Shown: positions 37,930 to 46,754 of the stretch, piece after piece | How the letters are laid out: each line of letters starts with the position of its first letter | Numbering within the stretch: the stretch's first letter is position 1 | From: Parvicella tangerina | GTDB lineage: Bacteria > Bacteroidota > Bacteroidia > Flavobacteriales_D > Parvicellaceae | Length of the DNA: 64,000 nucleotides | Direction of reading: 5' to 3' | Assembly: GCF_907165195.1 (NCBI RefSeq) | Contig: NZ_OU015584.1 | Coordinates: 3,854,978 to 3,918,977 of the forward strand | Notes under the pieces: model-generated | The model's input: only the letters and a program-made list of their open reading frames with translations | What the model was told of the DNA's origin: nothing | The model's database searches: none | Program-made: the position numbers and the translations under genes

Positions 37930-38628
37930 TTATGAATACTCTTTCTTCTCATCATTCCCCACATCCTTGATAATTTTCACGCTTCCCAGATAAAAGATCC
38001 ACATACCAACAGCCATTACCACATTACTAATATCGATATGGTTGAACCACGGGCCAACACCCCATTTCATCATATAAAACGTAGCTGCTATAATGGCCAT
38101 TATTACGCCAAAAATGAAGTAAAGGCTGCCTATTGACTTAGCTCTTACAAATTTAAATACACTAAAACTCAACACGACCACAGCCAATCCGTAGGCCGCA
38201 TGAACTTGAACAAAGAAGAAATTGAGTAAGGCAAAGGAAACGAACATAAAAACCATGAGTTCGATCACATTGAGCCAGCCAAAAAACGCTCCGAGTTGCT
38301 TACTGATTTCATTTTTAACATACTCAATTTGGGCTCTTTCAAGTAAGGTTACAGAGATCATGCTTATTACCCAGGCTGGGGTTTTCCAAACAAAGCCCAA
38401 GTAGTATTGCAGCGCATGCCCCAAAACACCTCCTAGAAAAGTGGCCATACCCATCGTTAAAAAATAATTCATCAACAGCAACTTGACTTTACTTCGCTCC
38501 GGCATTTTCTTGATCCTGTAGTAAGCTATGAAGCTCACCACAGCTATCAAAACATCAGTTAGGGCAGTAATTGGTTCTTCGATCTGTAGCCCAAACCAAC
38601 TTATGGTAGGTTGAACATACTCTCTCAT
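37930..38628 (-). CDS. Multi-span membrane protein, DUF6962-like
   Basis: A 232-residue protein with about seven hydrophobic helices, starting near ITALTDVLIAVVSFIAYYRIKK. The charged loop PERSKVKL lies between helices 1 and 2, and the C-terminus is acidic and Lys-rich. The TD-LIA opening resembles DUF6962-type proteins, but that is recognition by eye. Function unknown. It is convergent with the PhoD-like gene with only a 4-base gap. Confidence 0.72.
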   Translation of the reverse strand: MREYVQPTISWFGLQIEEPITALTDVLIAVVSFIAYYRIKKMPERSKVKLLLMNYFLTMGMATFLGGVLGHALQYYLGFVWKTPAWVISMISVTLLERAQIEYVKNEISKQLGAFFGWLNVIELMVFMFVSFALLNFFFVQVHAAYGLAVVVLSFSVFKFVRAKSIGSLYFIFGVIMAIIAATFYMMKWGVGPWFNHIDISNVVMAVGMWIFYLGSVKIIKDVGNDEKKEYS

Positions 38629-38717
38629 GAAGTAAAATTACTTAACACAAGTGAATTTCGCCTTTTTTCAAGCGATACAGAAAAATGAACTTTCTATAAT
38701 TAATTTGGTAATTGCGC

Positions 38718-39317
38718 TTAATTTAAATAGAACTGATCTACCACTTTCTTTTCTTGCTCAATCAGTAGCGTCATAAATTTAGCTTTTCCTCTTAAGAAGC
38801 TGTTCCGCTTGTCCAACGGGAAATGGAGGTACTTATACTTCTCTTCATCGTTCAGGTTAAGTGACTTGATGATCTGTTTGAAAGAGAAAAACTCATTGAG
38901 TTCATCAGTGACTGTCTTATCCAGCAACGTTTCAAGATAACTCTTCATGGAGTCCATAAGATCGGCAGAAGGCATATTTTCTTCTTCGTGGATTAAGGTT
39001 ACTGATCCTGCTGGGTAAAGTTTATTTTCTGATTTGCCTTGAAACTGATTAATCTTGAAGTTCTGAGTGCACTCCACTAAAATATCTAACTCCCCATTAT
39101 CATAGCGCTTTAACACCTGCATTACCGTTACCATTGATCCAAACTCACTGAGTGATGTCTTCGTTTGATAAGGGATGCCGAAAAGTTTGTGTTCCGTAAC
39201 ACACTCCATGATCAACTGTAAATAGCGTGGCTCATAAATATGCAGTGTGGTTTGTTCACCGGGCAGCAAGAGCAACCTCAGTGGAAATAAACCTATGTCT
39301 TCATAATTATGACGCAT
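38718..39317 (-). CDS. LON substrate-binding (LAN) domain protein
   Basis: A 199-residue stand-alone Lon N-terminal domain. LFPLRLLLLPGEQTTLHIYEPRYLQLI is the diagnostic motif, followed by a variable part and a C-terminal helix bundle. The Lon ATPase and protease parts are absent. Such proteins may adapt substrates or bind peptides, but their role in Bacteroidota is not established. Divergent from the small secreted gene at 39370. Confidence 0.88.
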   Translation of the reverse strand: MRHNYEDIGLFPLRLLLLPGEQTTLHIYEPRYLQLIMECVTEHKLFGIPYQTKTSLSEFGSMVTVMQVLKRYDNGELDILVECTQNFKINQFQGKSENKLYPAGSVTLIHEEENMPSADLMDSMKSYLETLLDKTVTDELNEFFSFKQIIKSLNLNDEEKYKYLHFPLDKRNSFLRGKAKFMTLLIEQEKKVVDQFYLN

Positions 39318-39337
39318 ATCCTTTCAGTAAAAATTGG

Positions 39338-39345
39338 TAACTTTG
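39338..39345 (+). promoter_or_regulatory. Candidate -7 element for the small gene at 39370
   Basis: TAACTTTG fits TAnnTTTG, 24 bases before the ATG at 39370. It also lies inside a TTG-started extension of that frame, which argues against the longer version of the protein. Confidence 0.45.
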
Positions 39346-39369
39346 GATAGTGTAAAATTCAGGCTAATA

Positions 39370-39717
39370 ATGAGACCGTTCAACCCCCCTAAACAATACA
39401 TATTCACAATCATTTTTGGATTACTAGTCATTGTGGCTACTGCCGGAAAGCCCAAAACATCCTATTTCACTGGGAAGTGGGACGGAAACATGGTACAAAT
39501 AAATAACCCTAAACGGGCGAATAAAAACAAGTTTTGCATTAAAAAAATCTATGTTAACGGGAAAAAGATCAAAGCCAACTACAAATCTCAAGGCATAGAA
39601 TTTGACCCAAGTGCTTATGGATTTGAAGAAGGGCAAGAATTATTGATCGAGATCATTTCAAAAGACGACTGTGAACCTACTTTTCATTCGGAAGGGTTTA
39701 TTCCGCAAAGGGATTAA
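39370..39717 (+). CDS. Small hypothetical membrane-anchored or secreted protein
   Basis: A 115-residue protein from the ATG at 39370, with one hydrophobic segment (YIFTIIFGLLVIVATAG, about 9-25) that could be a signal peptide or anchor. The mature part is basic, with WDGNMVQINNPKRANKNKF. I recognise no family. An upstream TTG frame (39334) was rejected because of the -7 motif at 39338. The stop codon overlaps the stop of the convergent gene by 4 bases. Confidence 0.65.
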   Translation: MRPFNPPKQYIFTIIFGLLVIVATAGKPKTSYFTGKWDGNMVQINNPKRANKNKFCIKKIYVNGKKIKANYKSQGIEFDPSAYGFEEGQELLIEIISKDDCEPTFHSEGFIPQRD

Positions 39718-40424
39718 TTCCCTATATACCTTCTCTCTCCTACTGAGTATTGATCTGTATTTATCAAAAAAACAGAGACCTTTGGAACAATCACAACATT
39801 TTTGTTCTTGTTTGGCAGCATCACTTTGACGTCATATATTGAAAAAGTCCCTCCATCCTTTAGATCATAAAGCTTTGATTTGTATGAAAAAGGAATTTCA
39901 TTGCCCTTTACGCTTATCGTGTCTTTGCCCAAAGAAAATCGAAAACTAAGAACGGCAGGATGGTATTTAAACTGATCTGGTGTTCTCATTTTAGCTGTAA
40001 TTTTCCTGTTTTTGATGAGGTGTTCAATGTTTAATGCGCTGTCATTTTTCACATCACAAATGAACACTTCGGGGGTTGGCAGTGGTTGCACATCTACTGG
40101 TTTTGTCATCGCTAAATAAGGTTCTCCTCTTGAGTTTTTGCAAAACACTTTGATAAAAGTTGGTCCTGCCTTTTTAAAACTTACCTCATACCAACCCATA
40201 GGATTATAATGCACATTACCTCTGAACACCTCCACCTTTAAGATCGGTTCACTGCCTGTAGACAAAACCTGGAAAGGATTTACATCGCCCACCTGAAATG
40301 AGGAGTCGAGCATATTCACCTGTATTCCATTTTCAGGTTTAGAAAGCTGAAACTCCAGTACTTCCTTTTGAGAGAAAATACTAGAGCTTACCAACAAGAA
40401 TATGATCAATACGCTTAATCTCAT
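39714..40424 (-). CDS. Secreted protein resembling the GldM C-terminal domain
   Basis: A 236-residue protein with a signal peptide (LSVLIIFLLVSSSIFSQ). The mature part resembles the C-terminal periplasmic half of GldM: an early beta domain with FKKAGPTFIKVFC and a later LPTPEVFICDV followed by IKNRKITAKM and VLSFRFSLGKDT, like the ligand-binding D4 region. Full GldM (about 500 residues) also has a membrane helix and D2/D3, which are absent here. It could be an orphan periplasmic binding module. Downstream of the anti-sigma-like gene (1-base gap). Confidence 0.6.
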   Translation of the reverse strand: MRLSVLIIFLLVSSSIFSQKEVLEFQLSKPENGIQVNMLDSSFQVGDVNPFQVLSTGSEPILKVEVFRGNVHYNPMGWYEVSFKKAGPTFIKVFCKNSRGEPYLAMTKPVDVQPLPTPEVFICDVKNDSALNIEHLIKNRKITAKMRTPDQFKYHPAVLSFRFSLGKDTISVKGNEIPFSYKSKLYDLKDGGTFSIYDVKVMLPNKNKNVVIVPKVSVFLINTDQYSVGERRYIGN

Positions 40425-42122
40425 TTAGTTCCAGCCAATCGCTTCTTTAATCTTATTTGCGCTCACAATGTTCTTGTGAAGCTTCATTTTTATGGTCGTT
40501 GCTTCATCTTCATTGAAGGAAACCTTACTCAACTCTTCAGGTATAATAACAGCCAACTCTCCTTTATTCGTAATTGCCCACAATACGGTTTCGCTTTTTG
40601 GATTAAATGTAAATGAAGGACCTTCAAAAGCCGTTTTTTCTTTTCCATTCTCATCCACATACTTCTTTTGTCCCCAAACCCCCCAGTAGGTGTAAAAAGC
40701 GTTTTTGTCATACTCTGCAATGTACAGATTTTCAAATGTTAAAGTATCTTTTACCTCATCCGCATTAACAAAAACCGGAATTACATCTTGTCCTTTCGGT
40801 AAGTTTTGAGGGCAATCTGAGTTCCAAAACCCAAAATTATCCACTTCAAACACTCGCTTAACTGTACTCTTTTTATTATCCAGCTCACTGTTCCACGCCA
40901 TCTGGTTGATGGTGGTGTTGATTACATTAATCACTGAATCTTCAGTAGCTTTAAAGCTTTGATACGCCTCTTGCATTTCTTCACGTGCAGAGGATAATAC
41001 ATGTTGATGTGCAGCATCATAGGCAGCAAACAATTCTTCGAAATTACCTTGAGCATCCTCCATATCAATGGCTGTAAAAACGGGTCGCACCAACAAATCA
41101 ATCTTCTGACTACCAAATAAGGTCATGATGTAATCACCAGAACTTTTAGACAATTCAATATCTGTCCACTTTTGTTTTGCTAAACTTTTATCAAAGTCTT
41201 TATTCTCTTCGGTTACCTCAAACAACACGTTCTTATATCCTTTTAGCTCAGGAAATTGATCGCTTTTGAAATTTAGTTTCACCGAAAACAATTCATCATC
41301 TGCCTCTTTTGGAATAATTAATCCTGCATTTTTTAGTTTCAGGTCATAAACTCCTCTTGCCTTGTCATATTTGATCCATTTTTGTTTCACCTCTGAATAC
41401 TCCATTGGATCAGTGGGAATGTCCGCAATCATAGATCCTTCTGATTCAGGCAACATATCAAGTAGTTTTGCAGTATCCTTCTTCACAAACTCCCAATCGC
41501 CATCAGGATCCATAAAATAAAGGTTATAATGACTGCCAGTATACTGACTATTTAATTCCACAATTATTGGGTTTTCATCATTTACTGCAATTTCATCGCC
41601 ATCTTTAGTTCCTCCGATCTCAAACATTCCAGCTGATTCGAAATGATATTCTAGTCCTGAACTGTCATAGGTCATATCAATGTTAGAAGCAAAAATACTG
41701 GGGACATCGTGGAACTCTCTAAAGCTGAGCTCAACATCATCCGAAATGATATTTCCATCCATGTCTTTGAATGCATTAGGTGGAACTATGATCAAAGTAC
41801 CATTCTTTGTAGTTATGGAGTCTCCTAGGGATCCATTAATGGTGTAAGTAGTTTTATCCAAGCTTGTTTGCTCGAAGAACTCATTGTTGACCTGAGACGC
41901 TGATATAGCTCTTACTTCTTCTTTATTATCTTCTTTATTCGATGGCCAGAATATGTATCCTAAAACCCCTGCTATCACCGCTATTACACCACCTATTTTT
42001 CCCCATTTAATTTTTATCGGGGGCTCGACATTCATTTTCATCAATTGATCAAAATCTTTTGCCTTATCGATGTCCTCTTCGGAAAGTGGAGGTCTATTCA
42101 TATTTACTTTTGCGTCTTTCAT
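40425..42122 (-). CDS. Membrane-anchored protein, probable anti-sigma regulator
   Basis: A 565-residue protein with a cytoplasmic N-terminus (about 1-45, acidic-basic mix), one membrane span (IGGVIAVIAGVLGYIFW, about 48-64) and a long extracytoplasmic part of beta-rich domains (GSLGDSITTKNGTLIIVPPNAFKDMDGN...). That topology, and its position 12 bases downstream of an ECF sigma gene, suggest an anti-sigma factor. There is no clear zinc-binding ZAS motif. The periplasmic part is large, unlike typical small anti-sigmas. The role is inferred from context. Confidence 0.7.
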   Translation of the reverse strand: MKDAKVNMNRPPLSEEDIDKAKDFDQLMKMNVEPPIKIKWGKIGGVIAVIAGVLGYIFWPSNKEDNKEEVRAISASQVNNEFFEQTSLDKTTYTINGSLGDSITTKNGTLIIVPPNAFKDMDGNIISDDVELSFREFHDVPSIFASNIDMTYDSSGLEYHFESAGMFEIGGTKDGDEIAVNDENPIIVELNSQYTGSHYNLYFMDPDGDWEFVKKDTAKLLDMLPESEGSMIADIPTDPMEYSEVKQKWIKYDKARGVYDLKLKNAGLIIPKEADDELFSVKLNFKSDQFPELKGYKNVLFEVTEENKDFDKSLAKQKWTDIELSKSSGDYIMTLFGSQKIDLLVRPVFTAIDMEDAQGNFEELFAAYDAAHQHVLSSAREEMQEAYQSFKATEDSVINVINTTINQMAWNSELDNKKSTVKRVFEVDNFGFWNSDCPQNLPKGQDVIPVFVNADEVKDTLTFENLYIAEYDKNAFYTYWGVWGQKKYVDENGKEKTAFEGPSFTFNPKSETVLWAITNKGELAVIIPEELSKVSFNEDEATTIKMKLHKNIVSANKIKEAIGWN

Positions 42123-42134
42123 GATTCCATTTGT

Positions 42135-42728
42135 TTAATGAGTTGTAACCAGCATTTCTCTAAGCTTATCAAGGGCTCTGTACGTTTTTACTTTAGCATT
42201 ATTCTCTGTGATTTCCAGCATTTCACTGATCTCCTTGAACGGTCTTCCTTCAAAGAACCGAAGCTCAATTAATCGATAGTCTGACTCTTTCAATTGCTTT
42301 ATGATCTTCTTAAGAAGACTAATCTTTTCAATCAAGTCCTCATCAGGCATTTCTTCTTGCAGTGTATTCACAACGGCATTTGAAAGGTTGATCGTTTTTA
42401 ACTTTGCGTTCTTTCTAAAAACCGAATTCAGTTCATTGCTTGCAATTCGATATAACCAACTACTGAAAGGAAGTCCTCTTGATTGATATTTAGCCAGATT
42501 CTTTAAAGCTTTAAGAAAAACCTGCTGTGCAATATCTGCCGCCATCGACTTATCATCTAGTCGGTTGTATACGTATTGCATGATCTGCCCAAAGTACTTG
42601 TCATAGATCGGTCTGAATTGATTCGGATCTGTCTTGCTCCGCTCAATGATCTTACTTTCGTAATCGATCTGCTCTGGAGTTTGATGATAACTTGAGGAAT
42701 GCTTCATGTTGGCTGGTTTTACCTCCAT
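42135..42728 (-). CDS. RNA polymerase ECF sigma factor
   Basis: About 198 residues from the ATG at 42728; another ATG at 42707 is possible, and a TTG at 42755 is unlikely. Region 2 has FRPIYDKYFGQIMQYVYNR and MAADIAQQVFLKALKNL. Region 4 has RLIELRFFEGRPFKEISEMLEI, a helix-turn-helix for the -35 element. It directs transcription of a specific regulon, probably held inactive by the membrane protein encoded next. A terminator (42752-42786) separates it from the upstream ECF cluster, so it has its own promoter. Confidence 0.93.
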   Translation of the reverse strand: MEVKPANMKHSSSYHQTPEQIDYESKIIERSKTDPNQFRPIYDKYFGQIMQYVYNRLDDKSMAADIAQQVFLKALKNLAKYQSRGLPFSSWLYRIASNELNSVFRKNAKLKTINLSNAVVNTLQEEMPDEDLIEKISLLKKIIKQLKESDYRLIELRFFEGRPFKEISEMLEITENNAKVKTYRALDKLREMLVTTH

Positions 42729-42751
42729 AATGGAATGGCCGTGAAAAAGAT

Positions 42752-42786
42752 ACAAAAAAAGGCTGCAAAAAGTATTTGCAGCCTTT
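42752..42786 (-). terminator. Terminator after the CpxP-like gene
   Basis: On the minus strand AAAGGCTGCAAA, a 5-base loop, TTTGCAGCCTTT, then a run of T: a 12-bp perfect stem ending the upstream ECF/transketolase transcript. Confidence 0.85.
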
Positions 42787-42811
42787 CAAATTGGGTTTGA
42801 CGTTTAATTCA

Positions 42812-43288
42812 CTAGTGCCCTGGCGGTGGTCCTTGAGGCCCTTTTCCTTTTAAGTTTTTTCTAAACTCCTTTTCCAAGTGGTAAAGTTTAGCTGTTCTTT
42901 TCACGCCAAGGATATTGATGAATTTTTCATTGTATTCTTTTTTAATCTCGAGGTCTCTCTCTTTCATTTTAAAACCATTATCGATCAACTCTCTGACTTC
43001 AGCATCAGTCATATCATCCAGCTTTACATCTTTACCCGGTTTTTCACCTTTGAACGATTTGTGGTTGTCTTTTAGTGCCTCTCTATAAGCATTGAATACT
43101 GGCCAAAAATCCTCTGCTTCTTCTGATGTGATATCCAGCTTTTCTGTTAAGAATCCGATCATTTTAGCGTCCTTTTCTTCTTTTGACATTTTGCCCTCTT
43201 TTGGACCATGTCCTTGTGCTACCATAGATGTGCTTCCGATCAACAAAAGCATCATCAAAAACATTGCTACTTTTTTCATTTTTTCCAT
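42812..43288 (-). CDS. Small secreted helical protein, CpxP/Spy-like
   Basis: A 158-residue protein with a signal peptide (KKVAMFLMMLLLIGSTSMVAQ) and a charged helical mature part. FLTEKLDITSEEAEDFWPVFNAYREAL is the LTxxEAxxFWPVY motif of CpxP/Spy-like periplasmic proteins in Bacteroidota. A Gly/Pro/His-rich tail ends in GPPPGH and could bind metal. It lies 6 bases downstream of the second anti-sigma-like gene, consistent with a periplasmic sensor or chaperone arm of that ECF module. Confidence 0.75.
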   Translation of the reverse strand: MEKMKKVAMFLMMLLLIGSTSMVAQGHGPKEGKMSKEEKDAKMIGFLTEKLDITSEEAEDFWPVFNAYREALKDNHKSFKGEKPGKDVKLDDMTDAEVRELIDNGFKMKERDLEIKKEYNEKFINILGVKRTAKLYHLEKEFRKNLKGKGPQGPPPGH

Positions 43289-43294
43289 GTTTAA

Positions 43295-43777
43295 TTAAAG
43301 TTCATAATAATCCTCATCCTCAAAAAAGTCTGTGATGTCATCGGCTGTTACCTCCTCAACAACAGGCATATCCACGGCTTCTACTTCTTCTTCTGAAACC
43401 AGAGAAACCTCAATTTCAAAGGATTCAAGAGGTTGCCATTCTTCGGTTGATTCCACCATTGCTAACATGTACTCTTCCACATAAATAGCATCATCATCTT
43501 GAACATCGATTACTATATTAGCCACTTCTTCCTCTAACCTTATACTTTTTTGCGGATTAAAGAGAAACACACCCAATACCACCGCTGCAGCGATTGAAAT
43601 GTTGATTGCCAAAATGCGCAACACCCCTTTCTTTGGTGATTCGTTCTTGATCTCTAACTCTTCTTCCATCTGGCTTGCAAGCTTTTCAAAATAACCCTCC
43701 GGAATCTTAAAGTTATTCTGCTTAGGAATGGAGTTGTCCTTTTCGAACGAGTTGTTGTGTTGATTTTGTGTTTCCAT
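43295..43777 (-). CDS. Membrane-anchored probable anti-sigma factor
   Basis: A 160-residue protein with a cytoplasmic N-terminus (KIPEGYFEKLASQMEEEL, a motif common in Bacteroidota anti-sigma proteins), one membrane span (ILAINISIAAAVVLGVFLF, about 53-71) and an acidic extracytoplasmic tail. It sits between an ECF sigma gene upstream (32-base gap) and the CpxP-like gene downstream. Anti-sigma role is inferred from topology and position. Confidence 0.72.
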   Translation of the reverse strand: METQNQHNNSFEKDNSIPKQNNFKIPEGYFEKLASQMEEELEIKNESPKKGVLRILAINISIAAAVVLGVFLFNPQKSIRLEEEVANIVIDVQDDDAIYVEEYMLAMVESTEEWQPLESFEIEVSLVSEEEVEAVDMPVVEEVTADDITDFFEDEDYYEL

Positions 43778-43809
43778 TTGCCTCTTTGACTAATAAATGA
43801 TGAAAAGGT

Positions 43810-44349
43810 TTAATTGGATTTTAAAAATTCTTCTATTTTTTTTACCGCCAGGTGATAATTGGCCTTCAACGCTCCTACGGACGTTCCAACTACCTCAGAG
43901 ATCTCTGTGTATTTCATATCCTCAAAATATTTCAAATGAAATACCATTCGCTGCTTCTCTGGAATGGTTCGTAATGCTTTTTCTAGTTGTTCTTGAATAA
44001 ACTCACCATCAACGTGGTCTGAATTAGACCCTGTGAATTGATAGCAATCGGAGATCTCTACTTGATCCAGCTGTTTTTTATTCTTTTCTAAAAATGTAAA
44101 AGTTTCATTGGATGCGATTCGAAAAATCCAGGTATAGAGTTTACTATTTCCTTTGAACTTGGGAAGTCCCTTCCATACTTTAATCAAGGTGTTTTGCAGA
44201 ATATCATCTGCATCTTCGTGGGTAATGACAATCCTTCTAATCTGCCAATAAATACGCTCCTGATAAGAGTTCATCAGTAACCTAAAGGCATCTTGTTGTT
44301 TGCCTTCACGAAATAATTGAAGTATTTGATCGTCCGTTTGACCTGGCAT
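43810..44349 (-). CDS. RNA polymerase ECF sigma factor
   Basis: A 179-residue sigma-70 family protein. Region 2: FRLLMNSYQERIYWQIRRI and HEDADDILQNTLIKVWK with the core-binding YTWIFRIASNE. Region 4: IPEKQRMVFHLKYFEDMKYTEISEVVGTSVGALKANYHLAVKK. It is the second ECF factor within 2 kb, with a different regulator pair, and probably belongs to a transcript with transketolase and the VWA gene upstream (18-base gap to the transketolase C-subunit). Confidence 0.93.
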   Translation of the reverse strand: MPGQTDDQILQLFREGKQQDAFRLLMNSYQERIYWQIRRIVITHEDADDILQNTLIKVWKGLPKFKGNSKLYTWIFRIASNETFTFLEKNKKQLDQVEISDCYQFTGSNSDHVDGEFIQEQLEKALRTIPEKQRMVFHLKYFEDMKYTEISEVVGTSVGALKANYHLAVKKIEEFLKSN

Positions 44350-44367
44350 TTATTTGAATTGAAAAGC

Positions 44368-45321
44368 TTATTTTCTTTTCAAAACATTTTGTGCCGCTTC
44401 TACAATATTAGAGGTACCTAGTCCGTACTTTTCCATCAGCTGGTCAGGTGTTCCACTTTCCCCGAAACTATCATTCACAGCAACCATTTCTAATGGTGTT
44501 GGAAGGTTTCTAGAAAGCACCTGAGCTATTGACTCTCCAAGTCCACCAGCCATTTGATGCTCTTCAGCAGAAACAGCGCATTTTGTTTTGCTAACAGACT
44601 CTAAGACTGCTTTTTCGTCTAAAGGTTTAATCGTGTGAATATTTATTACTTCCGCACTGATTCCTTTTTCCGCTAATTCCTTGGCTGCCTCTAATGATTT
44701 CCACACTAAATGACCAGTTGCAAAAATCGTTACATCTGTTCCTTCTACTAGTGTAATGGCTTTTCCAATCTCAAACGGCATATCCTCAGGAATGAAGATT
44801 GGCACTTTAGGTCTGCCGAAACGCAAGTAAACAGGTCCTTCATGCTCCGCAATCGCAATTGTAGCCGCTTTAGTTTGATTATAATCGCATGGGTTGATCA
44901 CCGTCATGTTTGGCAACATTTTCATCATGCCTAGATCTTCTAATACTTGATGTGTTGCTCCATCCTCTCCAAGAGTTAATCCTGCATGTGAGGCGCAAAT
45001 CTTCACATTCTTGTCAGAATACGCAATTGATTGTCTGATTTGGTCATATACGCGGCTGGTTGAGAAATTTGCAAATGTTCCCGTAAATGGAATTTTTCCT
45101 CCAATGGTTAACCCTGCAGCGATTCCCATCATATTTGCTTCTGCAATACCCACCTGAAAGAACCTATCTGGATGATTATTCTTAAAATCTCCCATCTTTA
45201 ACGACCCCGTCAGGTCAGCACATAAAGCAACCACGTTTTCGTTCTTTTTTCCTAATTCAGTAAGCCCGTCTCCAAATCCTGATCGGGTGTCCTTTTTTCC
45301 TAGTACTGGATATTCTTTCAT
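44368..45321 (-). CDS. Transketolase, C-terminal subunit
   Basis: A 317-residue protein covering the pyrimidine-binding and C-terminal domains of transketolase. The motifs NVVALCADLTGS, FFQVGIAEANMMGIAAGL and ICASHAGLTLGEDGATHQVLEDLGMM are typical. With the separate N-terminal subunit it transfers two-carbon ketol units in the pentose phosphate pathway, using thiamine diphosphate. Split transketolases are known in Bacteroidota and archaea. Here the two halves are separated by a VWA gene on the same strand. Confidence 0.94.
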   Translation of the reverse strand: MKEYPVLGKKDTRSGFGDGLTELGKKNENVVALCADLTGSLKMGDFKNNHPDRFFQVGIAEANMMGIAAGLTIGGKIPFTGTFANFSTSRVYDQIRQSIAYSDKNVKICASHAGLTLGEDGATHQVLEDLGMMKMLPNMTVINPCDYNQTKAATIAIAEHEGPVYLRFGRPKVPIFIPEDMPFEIGKAITLVEGTDVTIFATGHLVWKSLEAAKELAEKGISAEVINIHTIKPLDEKAVLESVSKTKCAVSAEEHQMAGGLGESIAQVLSRNLPTPLEMVAVNDSFGESGTPDQLMEKYGLGTSNIVEAAQNVLKRK

Positions 45322-45336
45322 TGTTGGTTATTTCAG

Positions 45337-46713
45337 TTAAAGGTTCATTTTTTCTTCGTATCCTGGAGCAATCATTATTTTCTTCTGGATTGTATTTGCT
45401 GTTGAGATAGAGCTTTCCGCCCTAAAAGAGACCAAATAATCACCGGGTAACAACGCTATCGTTTGTGGAGTAAAACTATCTTCCACATCACACACCCACT
45501 CTTGTTTACCATCTCTTAAAACAAAGATCTGACATGGTCCATCACGCTTTTTGATCGTCAAGTAACCACTTTGGGGCACAACGATTTTGGAGCTCAAACT
45601 CTGGGTGATCTTAACATCCTCTAGATAGAGTCTGGGCAAGGTTAAGACTTCTAGATCATACGTTCCTACCAATAGCTTTTGTTTAGTATTTAGGTTTTGC
45701 GCATAGATGGTTTGCATTTCATCCTTTTTACGGACAATGCACTTCATTTCTAACCGTTGATTGGGACTTCCCTGAACCCTCAAATCTAAATATCCTTGCG
45801 GGGCATCTACCTCAATCACATTGTGAGTTCCGGGAGTAAGTTTAATATCTTCCAACTCTACTGGTGGAACAGTATTTACCACTAGCTTATAGGTGTAAAT
45901 GGGGTTCAAAGAAATGGTGTCTGGCACCTGTCTCACATTCATGGTATGCATGAAGTTGTCAACAAATGCACCCGTTTTCTGGTTGAAGAAGGTCATTGTT
46001 ACATCTGTCTCCTTTGCCCTTCCTTTAATATCGTTGAGGTTAACCTGTACGGTTGTATTGTTAACCGCTTGACTGATTACATATCCCAACACCGACTTGA
46101 ATGAGTCTTCAGTATCTGCGCTTAAGAACTCCCCAACACATTGAAACTGTCCGAGGTAGCTGGTATCAAGTCCTACCCCAATAACAAAAGGCTTCAGCTT
46201 AATGCCTTTTGACTTCAACGCTTTAGAGACTGCACAAGGATCACCATCACAAGCTTCAATACCATCAGTAATCAGGATGATCACGTTTCTACAGTTATCA
46301 CATTCCGGGAAGTCCATATTACCCGCTTGCTCCAGAGATAGCGCGATCGGTGTCGTGCCCTTACATACCAGACCTCTCAACACATTTTTTATGCGCGTTG
46401 AATTCGCCTCCGCCTCATCGAACTCGATTACTAGCTCCGTATCGCTACAATCCTGTTCACCAGGCATGATCTTCGTTTGGTGGCCGTACAATCGTAAAGC
46501 GAGTTCAACGTTTTCAAGTGTTGCCAGACTATCAAGTGTTTGCAGCATCAATTCTCTGGCGACACCGATCTTGCTTGAGTTTTGCCATTGCGCATTCATA
46601 CTGTTTGACGCATCAAAAATGAAGAGGATTCTAATCTTTTCGCCCTCTTGTTGCGCAAATAAGTTTCCGAACGAAACACAAAGTAATAATGCTATGGTAA
46701 GTAGTCTTTTCAT
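45337..46713 (-). CDS. Secreted von Willebrand factor A domain protein
   Basis: A 458-residue protein with a signal peptide (LLTIALLLCVSFGNLFAQ). The VWA domain (about 27-220) has a full MIDAS: FDASNSMNA (DxSxS), the Thr in KGTTPIAL and the Asp in ITDGIEACDGD. The rest is beta-rich, PEGA-like. It is inserted between the two transketolase subunit genes (gaps 15 and 41 bases), so co-transcription with central metabolism is implied though the proteins act in different compartments. Metal-dependent binding of a surface partner is likely. Confidence 0.85.
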   Translation of the reverse strand: MKRLLTIALLLCVSFGNLFAQQEGEKIRILFIFDASNSMNAQWQNSSKIGVARELMLQTLDSLATLENVELALRLYGHQTKIMPGEQDCSDTELVIEFDEAEANSTRIKNVLRGLVCKGTTPIALSLEQAGNMDFPECDNCRNVIILITDGIEACDGDPCAVSKALKSKGIKLKPFVIGVGLDTSYLGQFQCVGEFLSADTEDSFKSVLGYVISQAVNNTTVQVNLNDIKGRAKETDVTMTFFNQKTGAFVDNFMHTMNVRQVPDTISLNPIYTYKLVVNTVPPVELEDIKLTPGTHNVIEVDAPQGYLDLRVQGSPNQRLEMKCIVRKKDEMQTIYAQNLNTKQKLLVGTYDLEVLTLPRLYLEDVKITQSLSSKIVVPQSGYLTIKKRDGPCQIFVLRDGKQEWVCDVEDSFTPQTIALLPGDYLVSFRAESSISTANTIQKKIMIAPGYEEKMNL

Positions 46714-46754
46714 TCTTCCTTTTTAGAACCTATAACCAAGAATAGTTCCAAAAG

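Noticed and set aside
46202-46726. 174-codon open frame on the + strand opposite the VWA gene
   Set aside because: The VWA gene on the other strand has a signal peptide and complete MIDAS; the antisense product shows no family features.
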